Source: DATNPX01 sp036702975 (GTDB taxonomy: Bacteria > Cyanobacteriota > Vampirovibrionia > Obscuribacterales > Obscuribacteraceae). From it: a stretch of 64,000 bases of DNA. This document shows, in pieces, positions 7,507 through 17,273 of the stretch. The DNA is taken from positions 23,774 to 87,773 of the forward strand of contig DATNPX010000044.1 in assembly GCA_036702975.1 (NCBI GenBank), in the 5' to 3' direction. The notes beneath the pieces are model-generated. The model worked only from the letters and a program-made list of their open reading frames with translations, did no database searches and was not told where the DNA came from. Position 1 is the first letter of the stretch. Each line of letters opens with the position of its first letter. A program made the position numbers and the translations under genes.

Positions 7507-10500
7507 GTGCTGGAAGCGCCGCCTAAGGAAAAGAAAGGAACGCGAGCATCACTCTTTTCTGGCAAGTACATAGCAATCGCGATGGCCATTCTGATCTTGA
7601 GTCTGGGTGCGGTCTATGCAGCAGTCTCTTTCGAGCTGAAAGATTGGAACGCAGAGAAAGTCGCCGACGTGATAGGCAACGACATACATCGCCGCGTCCA
7701 TCTAGGAACAATCAACTGGAGCCTTGGGCTGACAGGTATCGAATTCAAGTTTGACTCTGTTTCGATAGACGAGATGAACGGCTCGCACTTTATCAGTGCC
7801 GGTCCGAGTAAAGTGACGCTTGCACTAACGCCGCTTTTGCATCGCCAGTTCTTTCCCAGGGATCTGGTCTTCGAAAGACCGGAGGTTTGGCTGGTTAAGC
7901 TCAAAGGTGGGAAGTGGAACTATTCCGATCTTCCCAACATAGACGCGACAAAATACATTGCTCGAATGGCCTGCGAAAACGGCAAGCTACACGTCATCGA
8001 CAAGAGCGGCAGCGATAAAAAGAGTCTCGACGGTCTCAACGCCGAAAATATAAAGTTTTCAATCAATCGCCCCCTCGGCTGGATGGCTTGGCCATTTATG
8101 TTCTCGGCGGACGTAACTGAGACCAAATACCACACCCATATAACGGCAAGCGGAGTTGGTTCGGGGGCATTGAGCGACTGGAGGAAGTCTCGCCACAGCT
8201 GGAACGTGTCCTTGACCGGGTTTGATCCAAACGAGCTTGCCATCTTCGGAATGCCACCACATACGGTAGCGGCCCCGATAAATCTGCAGCTGAACGGTTC
8301 CGGATCGTTGAACAAAGAGATCAAGACTTCAGTCTCGTTCGATAATCCCATACTAAGTGCAAAAGCCAAAGAGGTGCACTTGTCCGGAAATTTCCTCAGC
8401 TTTTTGCCTGGTCTAGGTGAGAACATTACGGTCAACGTGCCCGCCCTGGCCAAGCAAAAGGACGAGATTCCGGTTAACACACAAGATATGCAATTGGACG
8501 GACTGCTTGCAGGACCTTTGAAAAGTCTGGTCGCCGAGATCAAGATCAAAGATGGTGCAGCCACCCTCAAGAAAAACAATCTTTCGGCAACAGCAGCAAG
8601 TGGTAAGTTTGAGGTCAAGAACGGCTCAGTCTCCGTCTCCAATCTACAAGCCAATTTTGCCAGCGGCACAGCCCACGTTGGTGGCACCTACTCATCGAGA
8701 CAAAGCTTCGACACAACAGTCGCGCTCGATTCAGTCGATTTCAACGAGCTAAAGCACGTTTTTAAAGTAACTGGCATTTACCAACTTGCTCCCAGATTCG
8801 AGACAATATCGGGAACAGTCAAAAATGCCAATTTGATCGTAAAAACGAATGGCGGTAAAACGTTGTGGACGCTTGATGCAAATCCAAGCGGCATATCCTA
8901 TAGCATGGGAAACGAAGGCAAGCTTATCTCGCTAACTGGAGGGGATTTCTATCTCGAACGCGACTCCTTCAAGCTCACAGACATAAGCGGAACTCTAGGC
9001 GCGGCCACGCCCTTCAAGCTAAGCGGTACCGGAGGCACAAATAGTAAAGCTCCGATACGCCTCACTGCAGCCGCAAGAAACATCGAGCTGGGCACGGCAC
9101 GAAAGCTGCTAGCCGTACTGGATGTGAAGCTGCCAGCCAGCCCAGCAGACAAAATGGAAGGTTTCTGCAAGCAGGTAGACATAACCCTTACAGGCACGGA
9201 GGAGGCTCCTCAACTTGCTCTTAAAGGCGTCGTCAAACAACTATACGTGCAAGATAAGAACAAGACTCGTACATTTGAACTCAACGACGGAAATTTCGAG
9301 TTTGCAAAGGACGTGTTCAGGCTCGAGAACATGATGGGAGCAATTGGACAGGGCACATTCACGCTCAATGGGCGAGCGGTAATGTCTAAGCCAAATAATC
9401 TGGACGTCGCAATCAAGGCGAAGAATATTGATCTGTCGAACGTAAAGGTGGCGCTAAAGGATCTGAAATTGGAAACGCCTCTTTTGGCGGAAGAGTTGTT
9501 GGCAGGGCGAGTCAACGACCTTGACGGCCACATCAACGGTACGATGGCTAACCCGACAATCACCGCGTCTTTGATTCCTGGAGACGTGCAATTTGAACCA
9601 CTGGGAACGGCACGCCCAATTCACATTCGCGGCGGGCACGTCACTTACGTTGACGATGATTTGAGCGTAGAAGACATGGAGGTTAGCACACCGCGTGGCT
9701 CGCTCGTTGTGACATTGAAAATGGACAATCTCTCCAAATCTTCAGTGTTAACGAAGTTCGCCATGAAATCTCCCGGAATGGACGTTGGCGATTTGAACGC
9801 ATATCTGGTAGCCGAACGTACACCACCAATGGTGCGCGATAAGTATTTAGCTATTCTGCATGAAAATGAGATATCAGAGCCACACGGCAAGATAGTCGGG
9901 CACCTCGACTATGTCCTAAACGAGAAAACTAATACACCAACGATTAACGGGCAGATCCATGTTTCAGCCTTCATGGCGGTCGTAAATGGTTTTGCCGTCC
10001 AGGAAGTCTCCGGTGACGTTCAAGCGCAAGCAGGAAACGTGAGCTTCTCAGGTGTGAAAGGCTCAATCGGACGCAGTCAGTTTGCGCTCAAAGGGAACGT
10101 GAATGATTTCGCTGACGCCAAGTCGAGAGTTTGGCATCTGTCAGTATACGCGCGTCTTAGCATGCAGGAGCTAGCGAGGCTTGCTGGGGATACAAAGGCT
10201 GCTAAAGATATGTCCACTCCACCGGCTAAGTTTTCCGCGCAAATAAGTGGTCCGGAAGGGGAGAAAAATGTAGCCTTCACGGCGCAGCTAGACAAAGCAA
10301 CCGCAATTACGTTCGATACCGTCATTGGACCAATTGCCAAACCAGCCGGTGAAGAAGCACGTATCGACGGCAGCTTGTCTATGAAAACAGATAAGTTCAC
10401 TCTCAACGATACTCATATCAAATTCGGTGATGTGCCGTTCGATGTCTCAGGTTTCGTCGATAACTCTCAGGTTAACGAACAAAAACCGCCTACAATTTCG

Positions 10501-11718
10501 ATCCGGGTACATGCAGCAGATTTCGTGCCGATCAAGACTCTAATTTCATTTGCGCCAGACATGGCAAGTTCGGATCAGTTCAAAGGGGTCTCGGGCTACA
10601 TTAGAGGAGGAGTGCGTGCTGAAGGTGCACTCGACGATCTAAAATTCAAAGGCGGCGCCACAGTGAAAGAGTTGGCAATGCCCAGGTTTTCGTTGTCGCA
10701 AATAAGTGGCAGCATGCGAGCAGCTGACTGGCTCTCAGTGAAGACGCTGGGAAGGAGTGCCGCGCCCGGGGAGATTCCACTCAGTTTTGAATTTCCCACG
10801 GCAAAAGTGGAAAAGCTCCTCATCACCAACATAAAAGGAAGCATGACGTCCACCTCACAAGACACATGGGAATACAAAGCTTCAGCTAACATAGCGAAAG
10901 GTACTGTCAATTTGACAGGAGTATTGGGAACTAACAGTGCCACCTGCCAGGCGAAAGCAGAAAAACTCGATGCCAATACTGTTTTGGCAGGGCTGCTCAA
11001 TGCTCCTAACGAATTGACGGGTGTTATGAAGGCCGATGCCGACCTTGGCACCCATGATTTGCTGACAAACCCGGTCAAGACCTGGTCAGGTTCAGGCAGC
11101 ATGACATTGAACGATGGACGAGTAGCAAGATTTAGTTTGCTCGAGAAACGAATAACTCAGGCAAATCTACTAAAAAGCGGATTACTAGGATTCAATCTAA
11201 ACAATCTGCTAGCCAGCGTTGCACCGGTAGAAAAAGGTGAATACAAGTCTATCGTCAGCAAGTTCCATCTCAAAGAAGGAAACCTGGTGGTTGATGAAAT
11301 GAAGTTTGTCGGCGACGAGCTTAGGCTGCGGTCAAAAGGCAATATCAATCTAGCCAGCAACCAGATGCACATAGAAGTGGCCGGACGAATACCACGCGTG
11401 TCACAGCAAGGTCCGCTCGGAGCAGTAGCGCCCCTTTTAGGTGTGCAAGCTGTGACTGATGCCTTGGAAGACATTCCGGAGATGTTCTTCCTCGGAAAGA
11501 AATCACAGAATGAATCTGGCGCCGCGAGGGTTTTCGCATTCTCAATTTCAGCCCCGCTTGACAAACCGCAAGCGGCCACCCAATCGATCTATAAATCATT
11601 CCACTGGTTGCAAGGTTCCAGTTTGGCAAGCCCCCACCCCTTGCTCGATGCAACGAGCACGGCGTCGAAACCTCCGGTCGAACACTCAATTCCTTCGTCT
11701 ACTAGCATGCCTATCTAG
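7507..11718 (+). CDS. AsmA/TamB-family envelope protein (bridge-like lipid transport candidate)
   Basis: The 1403-residue protein has one N-terminal membrane helix (about 22-44) and then a long, repetitive beta-rich region of the AsmA/YhdP/TamB kind. It ends in an AsmA-like C-terminal domain with RVSQQGPLGAVAPLLGVQA near 1300, in which GKKSQ follows. Members of this family form hydrophobic grooves spanning the periplasm and are implicated in moving phospholipids to the outer membrane. A GTG start is fixed by a GAGGG site eight bases upstream. It appears monocistronic. Family membership is fairly clear; lipid transport is an inference from the family. Confidence 0.75.
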   Translation: MLEAPPKEKKGTRASLFSGKYIAIAMAILILSLGAVYAAVSFELKDWNAEKVADVIGNDIHRRVHLGTINWSLGLTGIEFKFDSVSIDEMNGSHFISAGPSKVTLALTPLLHRQFFPRDLVFERPEVWLVKLKGGKWNYSDLPNIDATKYIARMACENGKLHVIDKSGSDKKSLDGLNAENIKFSINRPLGWMAWPFMFSADVTETKYHTHITASGVGSGALSDWRKSRHSWNVSLTGFDPNELAIFGMPPHTVAAPINLQLNGSGSLNKEIKTSVSFDNPILSAKAKEVHLSGNFLSFLPGLGENITVNVPALAKQKDEIPVNTQDMQLDGLLAGPLKSLVAEIKIKDGAATLKKNNLSATAASGKFEVKNGSVSVSNLQANFASGTAHVGGTYSSRQSFDTTVALDSVDFNELKHVFKVTGIYQLAPRFETISGTVKNANLIVKTNGGKTLWTLDANPSGISYSMGNEGKLISLTGGDFYLERDSFKLTDISGTLGAATPFKLSGTGGTNSKAPIRLTAAARNIELGTARKLLAVLDVKLPASPADKMEGFCKQVDITLTGTEEAPQLALKGVVKQLYVQDKNKTRTFELNDGNFEFAKDVFRLENMMGAIGQGTFTLNGRAVMSKPNNLDVAIKAKNIDLSNVKVALKDLKLETPLLAEELLAGRVNDLDGHINGTMANPTITASLIPGDVQFEPLGTARPIHIRGGHVTYVDDDLSVEDMEVSTPRGSLVVTLKMDNLSKSSVLTKFAMKSPGMDVGDLNAYLVAERTPPMVRDKYLAILHENEISEPHGKIVGHLDYVLNEKTNTPTINGQIHVSAFMAVVNGFAVQEVSGDVQAQAGNVSFSGVKGSIGRSQFALKGNVNDFADAKSRVWHLSVYARLSMQELARLAGDTKAAKDMSTPPAKFSAQISGPEGEKNVAFTAQLDKATAITFDTVIGPIAKPAGEEARIDGSLSMKTDKFTLNDTHIKFGDVPFDVSGFVDNSQVNEQKPPTISIRVHAADFVPIKTLISFAPDMASSDQFKGVSGYIRGGVRAEGALDDLKFKGGATVKELAMPRFSLSQISGSMRAADWLSVKTLGRSAAPGEIPLSFEFPTAKVEKLLITNIKGSMTSTSQDTWEYKASANIAKGTVNLTGVLGTNSATCQAKAEKLDANTVLAGLLNAPNELTGVMKADADLGTHDLLTNPVKTWSGSGSMTLNDGRVARFSLLEKRITQANLLKSGLLGFNLNNLLASVAPVEKGEYKSIVSKFHLKEGNLVVDEMKFVGDELRLRSKGNINLASNQMHIEVAGRIPRVSQQGPLGAVAPLLGVQAVTDALEDIPEMFFLGKKSQNESGAARVFAFSISAPLDKPQAATQSIYKSFHWLQGSSLASPHPLLDATSTASKPPVEHSIPSSTSMPI

Positions 11719-11878
11719 TAATTGATTTGCCTGGTTTGGCGAGGAGCTAGTCCTCTCATCATGCGACCTCTGAGGCGTTGTTTCAACAAATGATAGGAAC
11801 TGCGAGAATAAAAATACCGAGTGAACGTTATATACTTCGATCTTCGTGAATTTGATTATTGTCTAGCAGGAGAAAGCA

Positions 11879-12322
11879 ATGAAACGCCTCTTTACAGCGA
11901 CTCTGGTAGCCTACCTGGTCAGCACAACTTTAGTTGGCGTCAACGTCTGGGCTGCCGACACCACAGCTCCAGCAAAAACCAAAGGTAGCGCTGAGGAAAC
12001 TATAGAGATTGGCTCAGATGCTAACTTTGCAAAAGACGTGCTCAACTCGAAAGAACCGGTCTTTGTCGACTTTTTCACAACCTGGTGCGGTCCATGCAAG
12101 CTAATGGAACCGGTCATTCAAAAAATGGCGGCTGAATACAAAGGAAAGGTAAAAGTCGTGCGAATGGACGCTGAAAAAAATCCAGTCACCGCGGAAAAAT
12201 ACGACATCAATCTGTATCCAAGCTTTTGCCTATTCGTAAACGGAAAAATGGCGCAGAAACAGGTAGGTCTCAAGAAACTTGAAGACCTCAAGCAGATGTT
12301 GCTTTCTGCACACGTAATCTAA
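11879..12322 (+). CDS. exported thioredoxin-like protein
   Basis: The 147-residue protein has a signal peptide (about 1-25, ending VWAAD) and one thioredoxin fold. The redox site is WCGPC (Cys70/Cys73), and a cis-Pro lies in the NLYPSF stretch. Classical TrxA-type active-site residues with export suggest a periplasmic or membrane-tethered thiol reductant or oxidant. AGGAG lies seven bases before the ATG. A strong terminator follows. No Dsb partner or cytochrome-maturation gene is adjacent, so the substrate is unknown. Confidence 0.88.
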   Translation: MKRLFTATLVAYLVSTTLVGVNVWAADTTAPAKTKGSAEETIEIGSDANFAKDVLNSKEPVFVDFFTTWCGPCKLMEPVIQKMAAEYKGKVKVVRMDAEKNPVTAEKYDINLYPSFCLFVNGKMAQKQVGLKKLEDLKQMLLSAHVI

Positions 12323-12352
12323 CAGTTAGCAAATACATTGAAATACAAAACG

Positions 12353-12385
12353 AAAAGGGCACCATTTACGGTGCCCTTTCTATTC
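12353..12385. terminator. bidirectional intrinsic terminator
   Basis: A perfect 10-bp stem, AAAGGGCACC/GGTGCCCTTT, with a 6-base loop lies between the convergent thioredoxin and oxidoreductase genes. T-rich flanks on both strands let it serve both transcripts. Confidence 0.85.
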
Positions 12386-12396
12386 AGAAGTTTACT

Positions 12397-13392
12397 TTAT
12401 TTTCCGCCTGGTTGCGGGATCTTAGCCACTATCTTTCCGCGAACATGCCGCATGGAAAGTCTGACCAATGCATCCGGAATATCTTCCAGCGCCACGGTCT
12501 CTTCCACCATCGGTTTGACAACACCTTTAGCGGCCAACGCTCCAAACTCCATACCGATTCTAGCCAGGTCGTCGAGGGCTTGTTCGTCGCCAGTGACGTA
12601 GGCGCCACCGAGAGCAACTTCATGCAGAGAAAATGCCTTTTCGTATGGGCTCAAAGATGTAATGTTCGGCAATCCTGCAATGCATGCCATTTGTCCGTTG
12701 AAAGCCAGCATCTGTAACCCTTTGGTAGCGCTTTCCGGGCTGACAGTGTCAACAATGTAGTCGACGCCACGACCGTTTGTAATTTCACGAACAGCCTGGG
12801 CAACATCTTCTTTTTGATAATCGATGATTTCACTAGCGCCGAGATCGCGAACGAAATTGGTATTGTGTCGTGAACAAGTCGCTATAACTTCCAGACCTGC
12901 CGCTTTCGCAAGCTGGACAGCAAATCCGCCGACGCCACCAGCGCCTCCTTGAATCAAAATTGTGTTGCCTTTTTGTACACGCAGCTTGCGGTGAATCGCC
13001 TGGTAGGCTGTAAAACCAGCGCAGGGGAGGGCGGCAGCATCAGTATAGGAAAGACCGTCAGGTAGCCAAGCTAAGGTGCGAGTCGTAACTATGGCGTACT
13101 GACCATAGCCGCCTGGCTTCGTCATATCACCATGATAATAGACGGGATCACCTGGTTGCCATTCTTCAACGTTCGGTCCGACGGCGTCGATAATACCCGC
13201 CACATCAAGACCGAGAATAAATGGATAAGACCATCCTGGAAAGCCTGATGCAGCGAGTTTGTAGTCGACTGGATTGAGTCCAACAGCTTGCACTTTGACG
13301 CGGACCTCATCCGGTCCTGGTTTCGGCTGCTCGACGTCTGATGGATACAAGGTCTCCGGCGTGCCGGGCTTATCTAGGACAAGTGCTTTCAT
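12397..13392 (-). CDS. zinc-independent MDR family NADPH:quinone oxidoreductase-like protein
   Basis: The 331-residue protein has the GroES-like N-terminal fold (NPVDYKLAASG, GLDVAGIIDAVG) and a Rossmann domain with GGAGGVGGFAVQLAK near 150-165. The zinc-ligand set of alcohol dehydrogenases is missing, which points to the quinone oxidoreductase/enoyl reductase branch of the medium-chain superfamily. It would reduce quinones or activated alkenes with NADPH in the cytosol. It is a single gene, convergent with the thioredoxin gene. The substrate cannot be read from the sequence. Confidence 0.85.
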   Translation of the reverse strand: MKALVLDKPGTPETLYPSDVEQPKPGPDEVRVKVQAVGLNPVDYKLAASGFPGWSYPFILGLDVAGIIDAVGPNVEEWQPGDPVYYHGDMTKPGGYGQYAIVTTRTLAWLPDGLSYTDAAALPCAGFTAYQAIHRKLRVQKGNTILIQGGAGGVGGFAVQLAKAAGLEVIATCSRHNTNFVRDLGASEIIDYQKEDVAQAVREITNGRGVDYIVDTVSPESATKGLQMLAFNGQMACIAGLPNITSLSPYEKAFSLHEVALGGAYVTGDEQALDDLARIGMEFGALAAKGVVKPMVEETVALEDIPDALVRLSMRHVRGKIVAKIPQPGGK

Positions 13393-13581
13393 GTACTAAC
13401 TCGACTCCCTGATCAAAATGATGAACTTCCTATTTTACCGGGTGCCCACGAAGTAAACTGCGCTATCGTGGTTGATTCTTTATTTTGAAATGAATAATGA
13501 TCTATTTTTGCAGCTCAAGACTACAAATAACGCCACCAATCCAAGATGCCGTAACAATCTCATGTTAAGAGTTGAGAAGCG

Positions 13582-14586
13582 ATGCAGTACTGCCCATATG
13601 ATCTCCTAGCTCAGCGAGAAAACGTGATTTTTGGCGGCACACCGACCACCGGCACAAGCCTACTGGTCAGTCCTTTTGACAAACGCTTCAATGCACAAAA
13701 CGATCTCAATAGTTCCGCCGATACCAGCGTGGGCATTGCACTGCACGCGATAGACCGCGGATTGCTTGATTCAAGCCTGCTTGTGTCGAGTGACTCCTTT
13801 TCAGTAGACGCTCTAGCAGGAATTTATTTTCTAGTCGACCAAGGTCAGAACATTTCAGTCGACCTTTTGACAGCCCTATCGAGAATGGCTATCTATGAAC
13901 ATGGTGACGACAGAGACGTAGCGCACATAAATTTCATTCTCAACTCCTGGACCCATCCGGTCGATTCTCCTTTGCATGCTGAAATGTTCAAGCAATCAGC
14001 AGCGTATTTAGCAAACGTCCTTTACGAAGAGCTGCTGCAACGACTGGCAAAAATTGTTGACAAAGTGGACTACCTCGAGAGGTACTGGACTAAAGAAGAA
14101 GAGAAACTGTCACTGTCAGAAGCGCTCCTACACGAAGGCGTCATTACCTTGCAAACGAACGAAGAACTAGACTTGGCCGTCTTCAAGATCCCACCTTCGG
14201 AGCTTAGGCAGAAAGGCAGGCTATTCGAGCCATACACTTCCGACAACACACCTTGGCACAACCGAGTACATAGAATAGCTCTGCATAACCTCTCTTCTTG
14301 TTCGCGGATACTTCTGCAATCTGCAACAAAACGCTTTTTTTACTTTCGTGCGGATTCATCAATACTCGCCAGGCGAGAACATCTTAAGCCACGGGGAGAC
14401 CTGAGCCCGATTGCCACAAAGTTGAATGACATGGAGGGATTGGCCAATTTGTGGCGTTCCACTCCGATAGATGAACCTCGGTCTGCACTCTGGACGGAGG
14501 AATCTCAAAGCAGCGGTTTAAGCGATGAGGAGTTCATAGAGGCATTAGCTTCCTTCCTAAACGGCATGAAGGGCGTGAAAGACTGA
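13582..14586 (+). CDS. conserved protein of unknown function (DUF6687-like?)
   Basis: The 334-residue soluble protein opens MQYCPYDLLAQRENVIFGG, followed by an acidic and Ser-rich region with DSFSVDALAGIYFLVDQG near 75-95. The beginning reminds me of uncharacterised proteins that start with a similar PYD-x-L...PNVIVDG pattern (I believe DUF6687), but I cannot confirm this. No signal peptide or membrane helix is seen. The Asp-Ser-Phe-x-x-Asp-Ala core recalls metal-binding phosphoesterases but is not diagnostic. It is probably monocistronic, with a weak GAG ribosome site. Confidence 0.55.
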   Translation: MQYCPYDLLAQRENVIFGGTPTTGTSLLVSPFDKRFNAQNDLNSSADTSVGIALHAIDRGLLDSSLLVSSDSFSVDALAGIYFLVDQGQNISVDLLTALSRMAIYEHGDDRDVAHINFILNSWTHPVDSPLHAEMFKQSAAYLANVLYEELLQRLAKIVDKVDYLERYWTKEEEKLSLSEALLHEGVITLQTNEELDLAVFKIPPSELRQKGRLFEPYTSDNTPWHNRVHRIALHNLSSCSRILLQSATKRFFYFRADSSILARREHLKPRGDLSPIATKLNDMEGLANLWRSTPIDEPRSALWTEESQSSGLSDEEFIEALASFLNGMKGVKD

Positions 14587-14733
14587 GTCCCTCATAACCA
14601 TTAGGACCATTAGGGCGAAATTTAATCTACTTAAGAGGGAAAAAGTTGTCCAAACAACTTGCCAAGCGGTTAGCGATCTCTTATTTTCTCTGCAAGATAT
14701 TGGTTTTGGGGACCATATCCAGCGGGGTTGAGA

Positions 14734-15291
14734 ATGGTAAGCAGTTTTACTAGCGGGCTTGTCCATAAAGCCAAGGCAACCGATTCTCGTGAGGGTGCTC
14801 AATGGGGCGCCCAATGCGAAACCGAGGAGGCACCGAAGCTACTTGCTTGCCTGGTCAACCTCTCCAAAGGAAAGATCCATACGCTATCTGAAGACGGAGT
14901 AGCGGTTATCGGACGCTCGAGCTCCTGCGAAATTATCTTGAACGATGACGCCACTGTGTCGCGACGCCACGCCAGTATCTCCATGATTGGCACAGAGTTT
15001 TATCTGCACGACCTAGGCAGCCGAAACGGCACTGTCGTAAACGGCGAATTGGTGCAAAACAATCGCATCAAATTAAATCCGGAAGATACTGTGCAAATCG
15101 GAAAGACAACTTACGCTTTTTCACCGGTCGGCATCACAGAAGCACTCTACGGTTCACCAATTAAAGACGTCACTCTCAGAAGCCGCGTATCCCTGGCGAC
15201 CAAAGCTGCACGCAGTCTGCTCGGAGACATCTTCAAGCCCGTGACCAAGTCCGACAGCTTAACGCTAGATGCTATCCCCGTTCGCAAGTAG
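14734..15291 (+). CDS. FHA-domain protein
   Basis: The 185-residue protein contains one forkhead-associated domain at about 55-125. All hallmark residues are present: Gly60-Arg61, the SRRH stretch at 76-79, and the NGT/N positions 98-103. FHA domains bind phosphothreonine peptides and normally work with Ser/Thr kinases. The N-terminal 35 and C-terminal 50 residues are not recognisable. I chose the ATG at 14734, which has GGGG upstream, over the in-frame TTG six bases earlier. No kinase gene is nearby. Confidence 0.85.
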   Translation: MVSSFTSGLVHKAKATDSREGAQWGAQCETEEAPKLLACLVNLSKGKIHTLSEDGVAVIGRSSSCEIILNDDATVSRRHASISMIGTEFYLHDLGSRNGTVVNGELVQNNRIKLNPEDTVQIGKTTYAFSPVGITEALYGSPIKDVTLRSRVSLATKAARSLLGDIFKPVTKSDSLTLDAIPVRK

Positions 15292-15489
15292 CTTTATCAA
15301 GCTCAATTTATTCATTCTCTTTATTTATTCTCTTTATTCAATCGCAGATCCAGATAGTATGTCTTGGTCTACATACAGTTTTGAAAGTTGAAAAAATCTG
15401 CGGCTCTGATGGGCTAGCTTTGACGTGTGACTCGGGCTGACATAAGCTATATTGGCTTTGGCGTAGAGACTCCAGGAGCGTCCGCCCGA

Positions 15490-16146
15490 ATGGAAGACAC
15501 AATCCAAGTAGTAACCGGGAAGAAAAAAGAGAGCTGGCTCCACCGGCTGTTAGAACCAAAAACAAACTTCTATCTGCTTTTACAACAGCAAGCCGAAACG
15601 ACACTCAACGGCATGATTGCGCTAGAAGAGTACATGATTTCCGGTGCAAAAGAGCCTGGGCAAAAAGTACGCGAGTTGGAAAAGTTCGCCGATCATCAGA
15701 AGCTCGGTTTGGAACGAAAACTTGTAGACAGTTTTGTGACGCCTTTCGATCGCGAAGACATTTACGATGTCTCAACTTACATGGATGAAATCATCAATGC
15801 CGCCAAAGCGACTGTACGAGAGACAGAAGCGATGCAACTCGTACCCGGCGCACCGATCTATAAGGAAATGGCTGGTACGCTCGTGGAAGGCACGCGTGCC
15901 ATTCACGGATGCCTGCATCAACTCAATCAGAACATTAAGGAAGCGGCGACTCATGCGCAACAAGCGCGCAAGTCGGAAAATCGCTTCAACAATACATATA
16001 GAGAGGCGATGGCAGATCTGTACAGCACGGATGACGTCAAACAGATCCTCAAAACGACCGAAGTGCTTCGCTGCATGATGAATGCAGCAGTCCGCATAGA
16101 CAGGCTTGGAGAGAAGCTCTTGCATGTAATCGTCAAACTCACTTAG
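15490..16146 (+). CDS. DUF47/PhoU-like accessory protein of phosphate transporter
   Basis: The 218-residue all-helical protein matches the DUF47 (PhoU-related) family: an N-terminal FYLLLQQQAETTLNGM helix, a central DREDIYDVSTYMDEIINA motif that carries the metal-binding acidic residues of PhoU-like bundles, and a C-terminal helical hairpin. Such proteins are almost always encoded next to Pit transporters and modulate them. Here the pit gene follows after 73 bases. AGGAG eleven bases before the ATG supports this start; an upstream in-frame GTG at 15427 lacks a ribosome site. Confidence 0.88.
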   Translation: MEDTIQVVTGKKKESWLHRLLEPKTNFYLLLQQQAETTLNGMIALEEYMISGAKEPGQKVRELEKFADHQKLGLERKLVDSFVTPFDREDIYDVSTYMDEIINAAKATVRETEAMQLVPGAPIYKEMAGTLVEGTRAIHGCLHQLNQNIKEAATHAQQARKSENRFNNTYREAMADLYSTDDVKQILKTTEVLRCMMNAAVRIDRLGEKLLHVIVKLT

Positions 16147-16219
16147 TTAATTGACGCGGCACTAAATATCTGTCTTTTTAAATAGCGAGTAGCATTGGGA
16201 GAGGCGAAGGAGAAGAGAA

Positions 16220-17257
16220 TTGCATTCAGTCGGTCCTGCAGCACTCGTCATTTTTCTTAGCCTACTATTCACATACACAAATGGTTTTCAGGATGGAAGC
16301 TCGGTCGCAGCTGGCGCCATCGCCTGCCGCGCGATGTCGAAATTACAAGCCGTTGCACTTTGTGCCACATGCGAATTTTTGGGAGCGATGCTTGGCGGCT
16401 CGGCAGTGTCAAAATCGATAGCTGCGTTGACGAGCTGGCCAGATGATTTGACGATACTACCGATTCTCTCGAGTGCTTTGCTAGCAGCCATTCTCTGGAA
16501 CTACATCACAAAGATTATCAAAGTACCTTCCTCTTCGACTCATGCACTTGTTGGTGGCATCCTCGGTGCCCTCGTTGCGGCTGGTCAGGGATTTAAATAC
16601 GTAATTTGGGGAGACCTTGGTTATTTCATCCATCCTACTGGAGTCTATAAGGTCGTAATCAGCTTATTCGCCTCGCCGCTCCTTGGCTTTCTTGCCGGCT
16701 ACGCTCTCTATTACGGGGTAATGGTAATCCTCGCCAAAGCTACAACTAGAGTGAACTCGCCACTGCGATGGCTACAATGGGTGACAGTTTCATTGCTCGC
16801 TTTCGGTCATGGTGCCAACGATACACAAAAAGCGATGGGAATAGTAGTTTTAGCACTGGGGGCGGTAACCAGCGGCGCTGTAACCGACATTCCACTCTGG
16901 GTGCGAGTAATCTCCGGCTGTGCAATGGCGGTAGGTATAACATCTGTTGTTCCAGGGATCATCAAGCGAGTCGGTGGCGGCATTTATAAGCTGCGCCCAG
17001 TGCACGGGTTTACCACCCAGACAGCATCGGCAATTATCGTGCTTGCCGGTTCTGCGACAGGAGGTCCGGTCTCCGCCTCACAAGTAATCGCCTCAACTGT
17101 CATTGGTGTCGGTTCGGCCGAACGCAGAAAAGGCGTACACTGGCTAATCGCACGCGACATGGTTGTCGCCTGGATGATCACTATTCCCTCTGCTGGCGTG
17201 CTGGGGGGAATACTTTTTAGCCTTATGAAATTGCTACCGCACGGTTCAGCGCACTAA
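16220..17257 (+). CDS. pit: Pit-family inorganic phosphate transporter
   Basis: The 345-residue polytopic membrane protein has the two inverted Pit repeats. The second carries the classical GHGANDTQKAMG; the first reads TNGFQDGSSVAAGAIACRA, where most members have a His-Asp...Ala-Asn pattern. It should import phosphate (as metal-phosphate) with protons. The start is a TTG fixed by AAGGAG seven bases upstream. It forms an operon with the DUF47 gene just before it and is convergent with the glycine-rich gene, 16 bases apart. The altered first motif could change affinity or substrate. Confidence 0.88.
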   Translation: MHSVGPAALVIFLSLLFTYTNGFQDGSSVAAGAIACRAMSKLQAVALCATCEFLGAMLGGSAVSKSIAALTSWPDDLTILPILSSALLAAILWNYITKIIKVPSSSTHALVGGILGALVAAGQGFKYVIWGDLGYFIHPTGVYKVVISLFASPLLGFLAGYALYYGVMVILAKATTRVNSPLRWLQWVTVSLLAFGHGANDTQKAMGIVVLALGAVTSGAVTDIPLWVRVISGCAMAVGITSVVPGIIKRVGGGIYKLRPVHGFTTQTASAIIVLAGSATGGPVSASQVIASTVIGVGSAERRKGVHWLIARDMVVAWMITIPSAGVLGGILFSLMKLLPHGSAH

Positions 17258-17273
17258 CATTTAGATAAACGTC

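Noticed and set aside
7920..8687. Minus-strand frame of 255 codons inside the AsmA-like gene
   Set aside because: Codon-complement shadow of the large plus-strand gene, with no ribosome site or coherent fold.
10596..11102. Minus-strand frame of 168 codons inside the AsmA-like gene
   Set aside because: Shadow of the sense frame; composition matches complemented codons.
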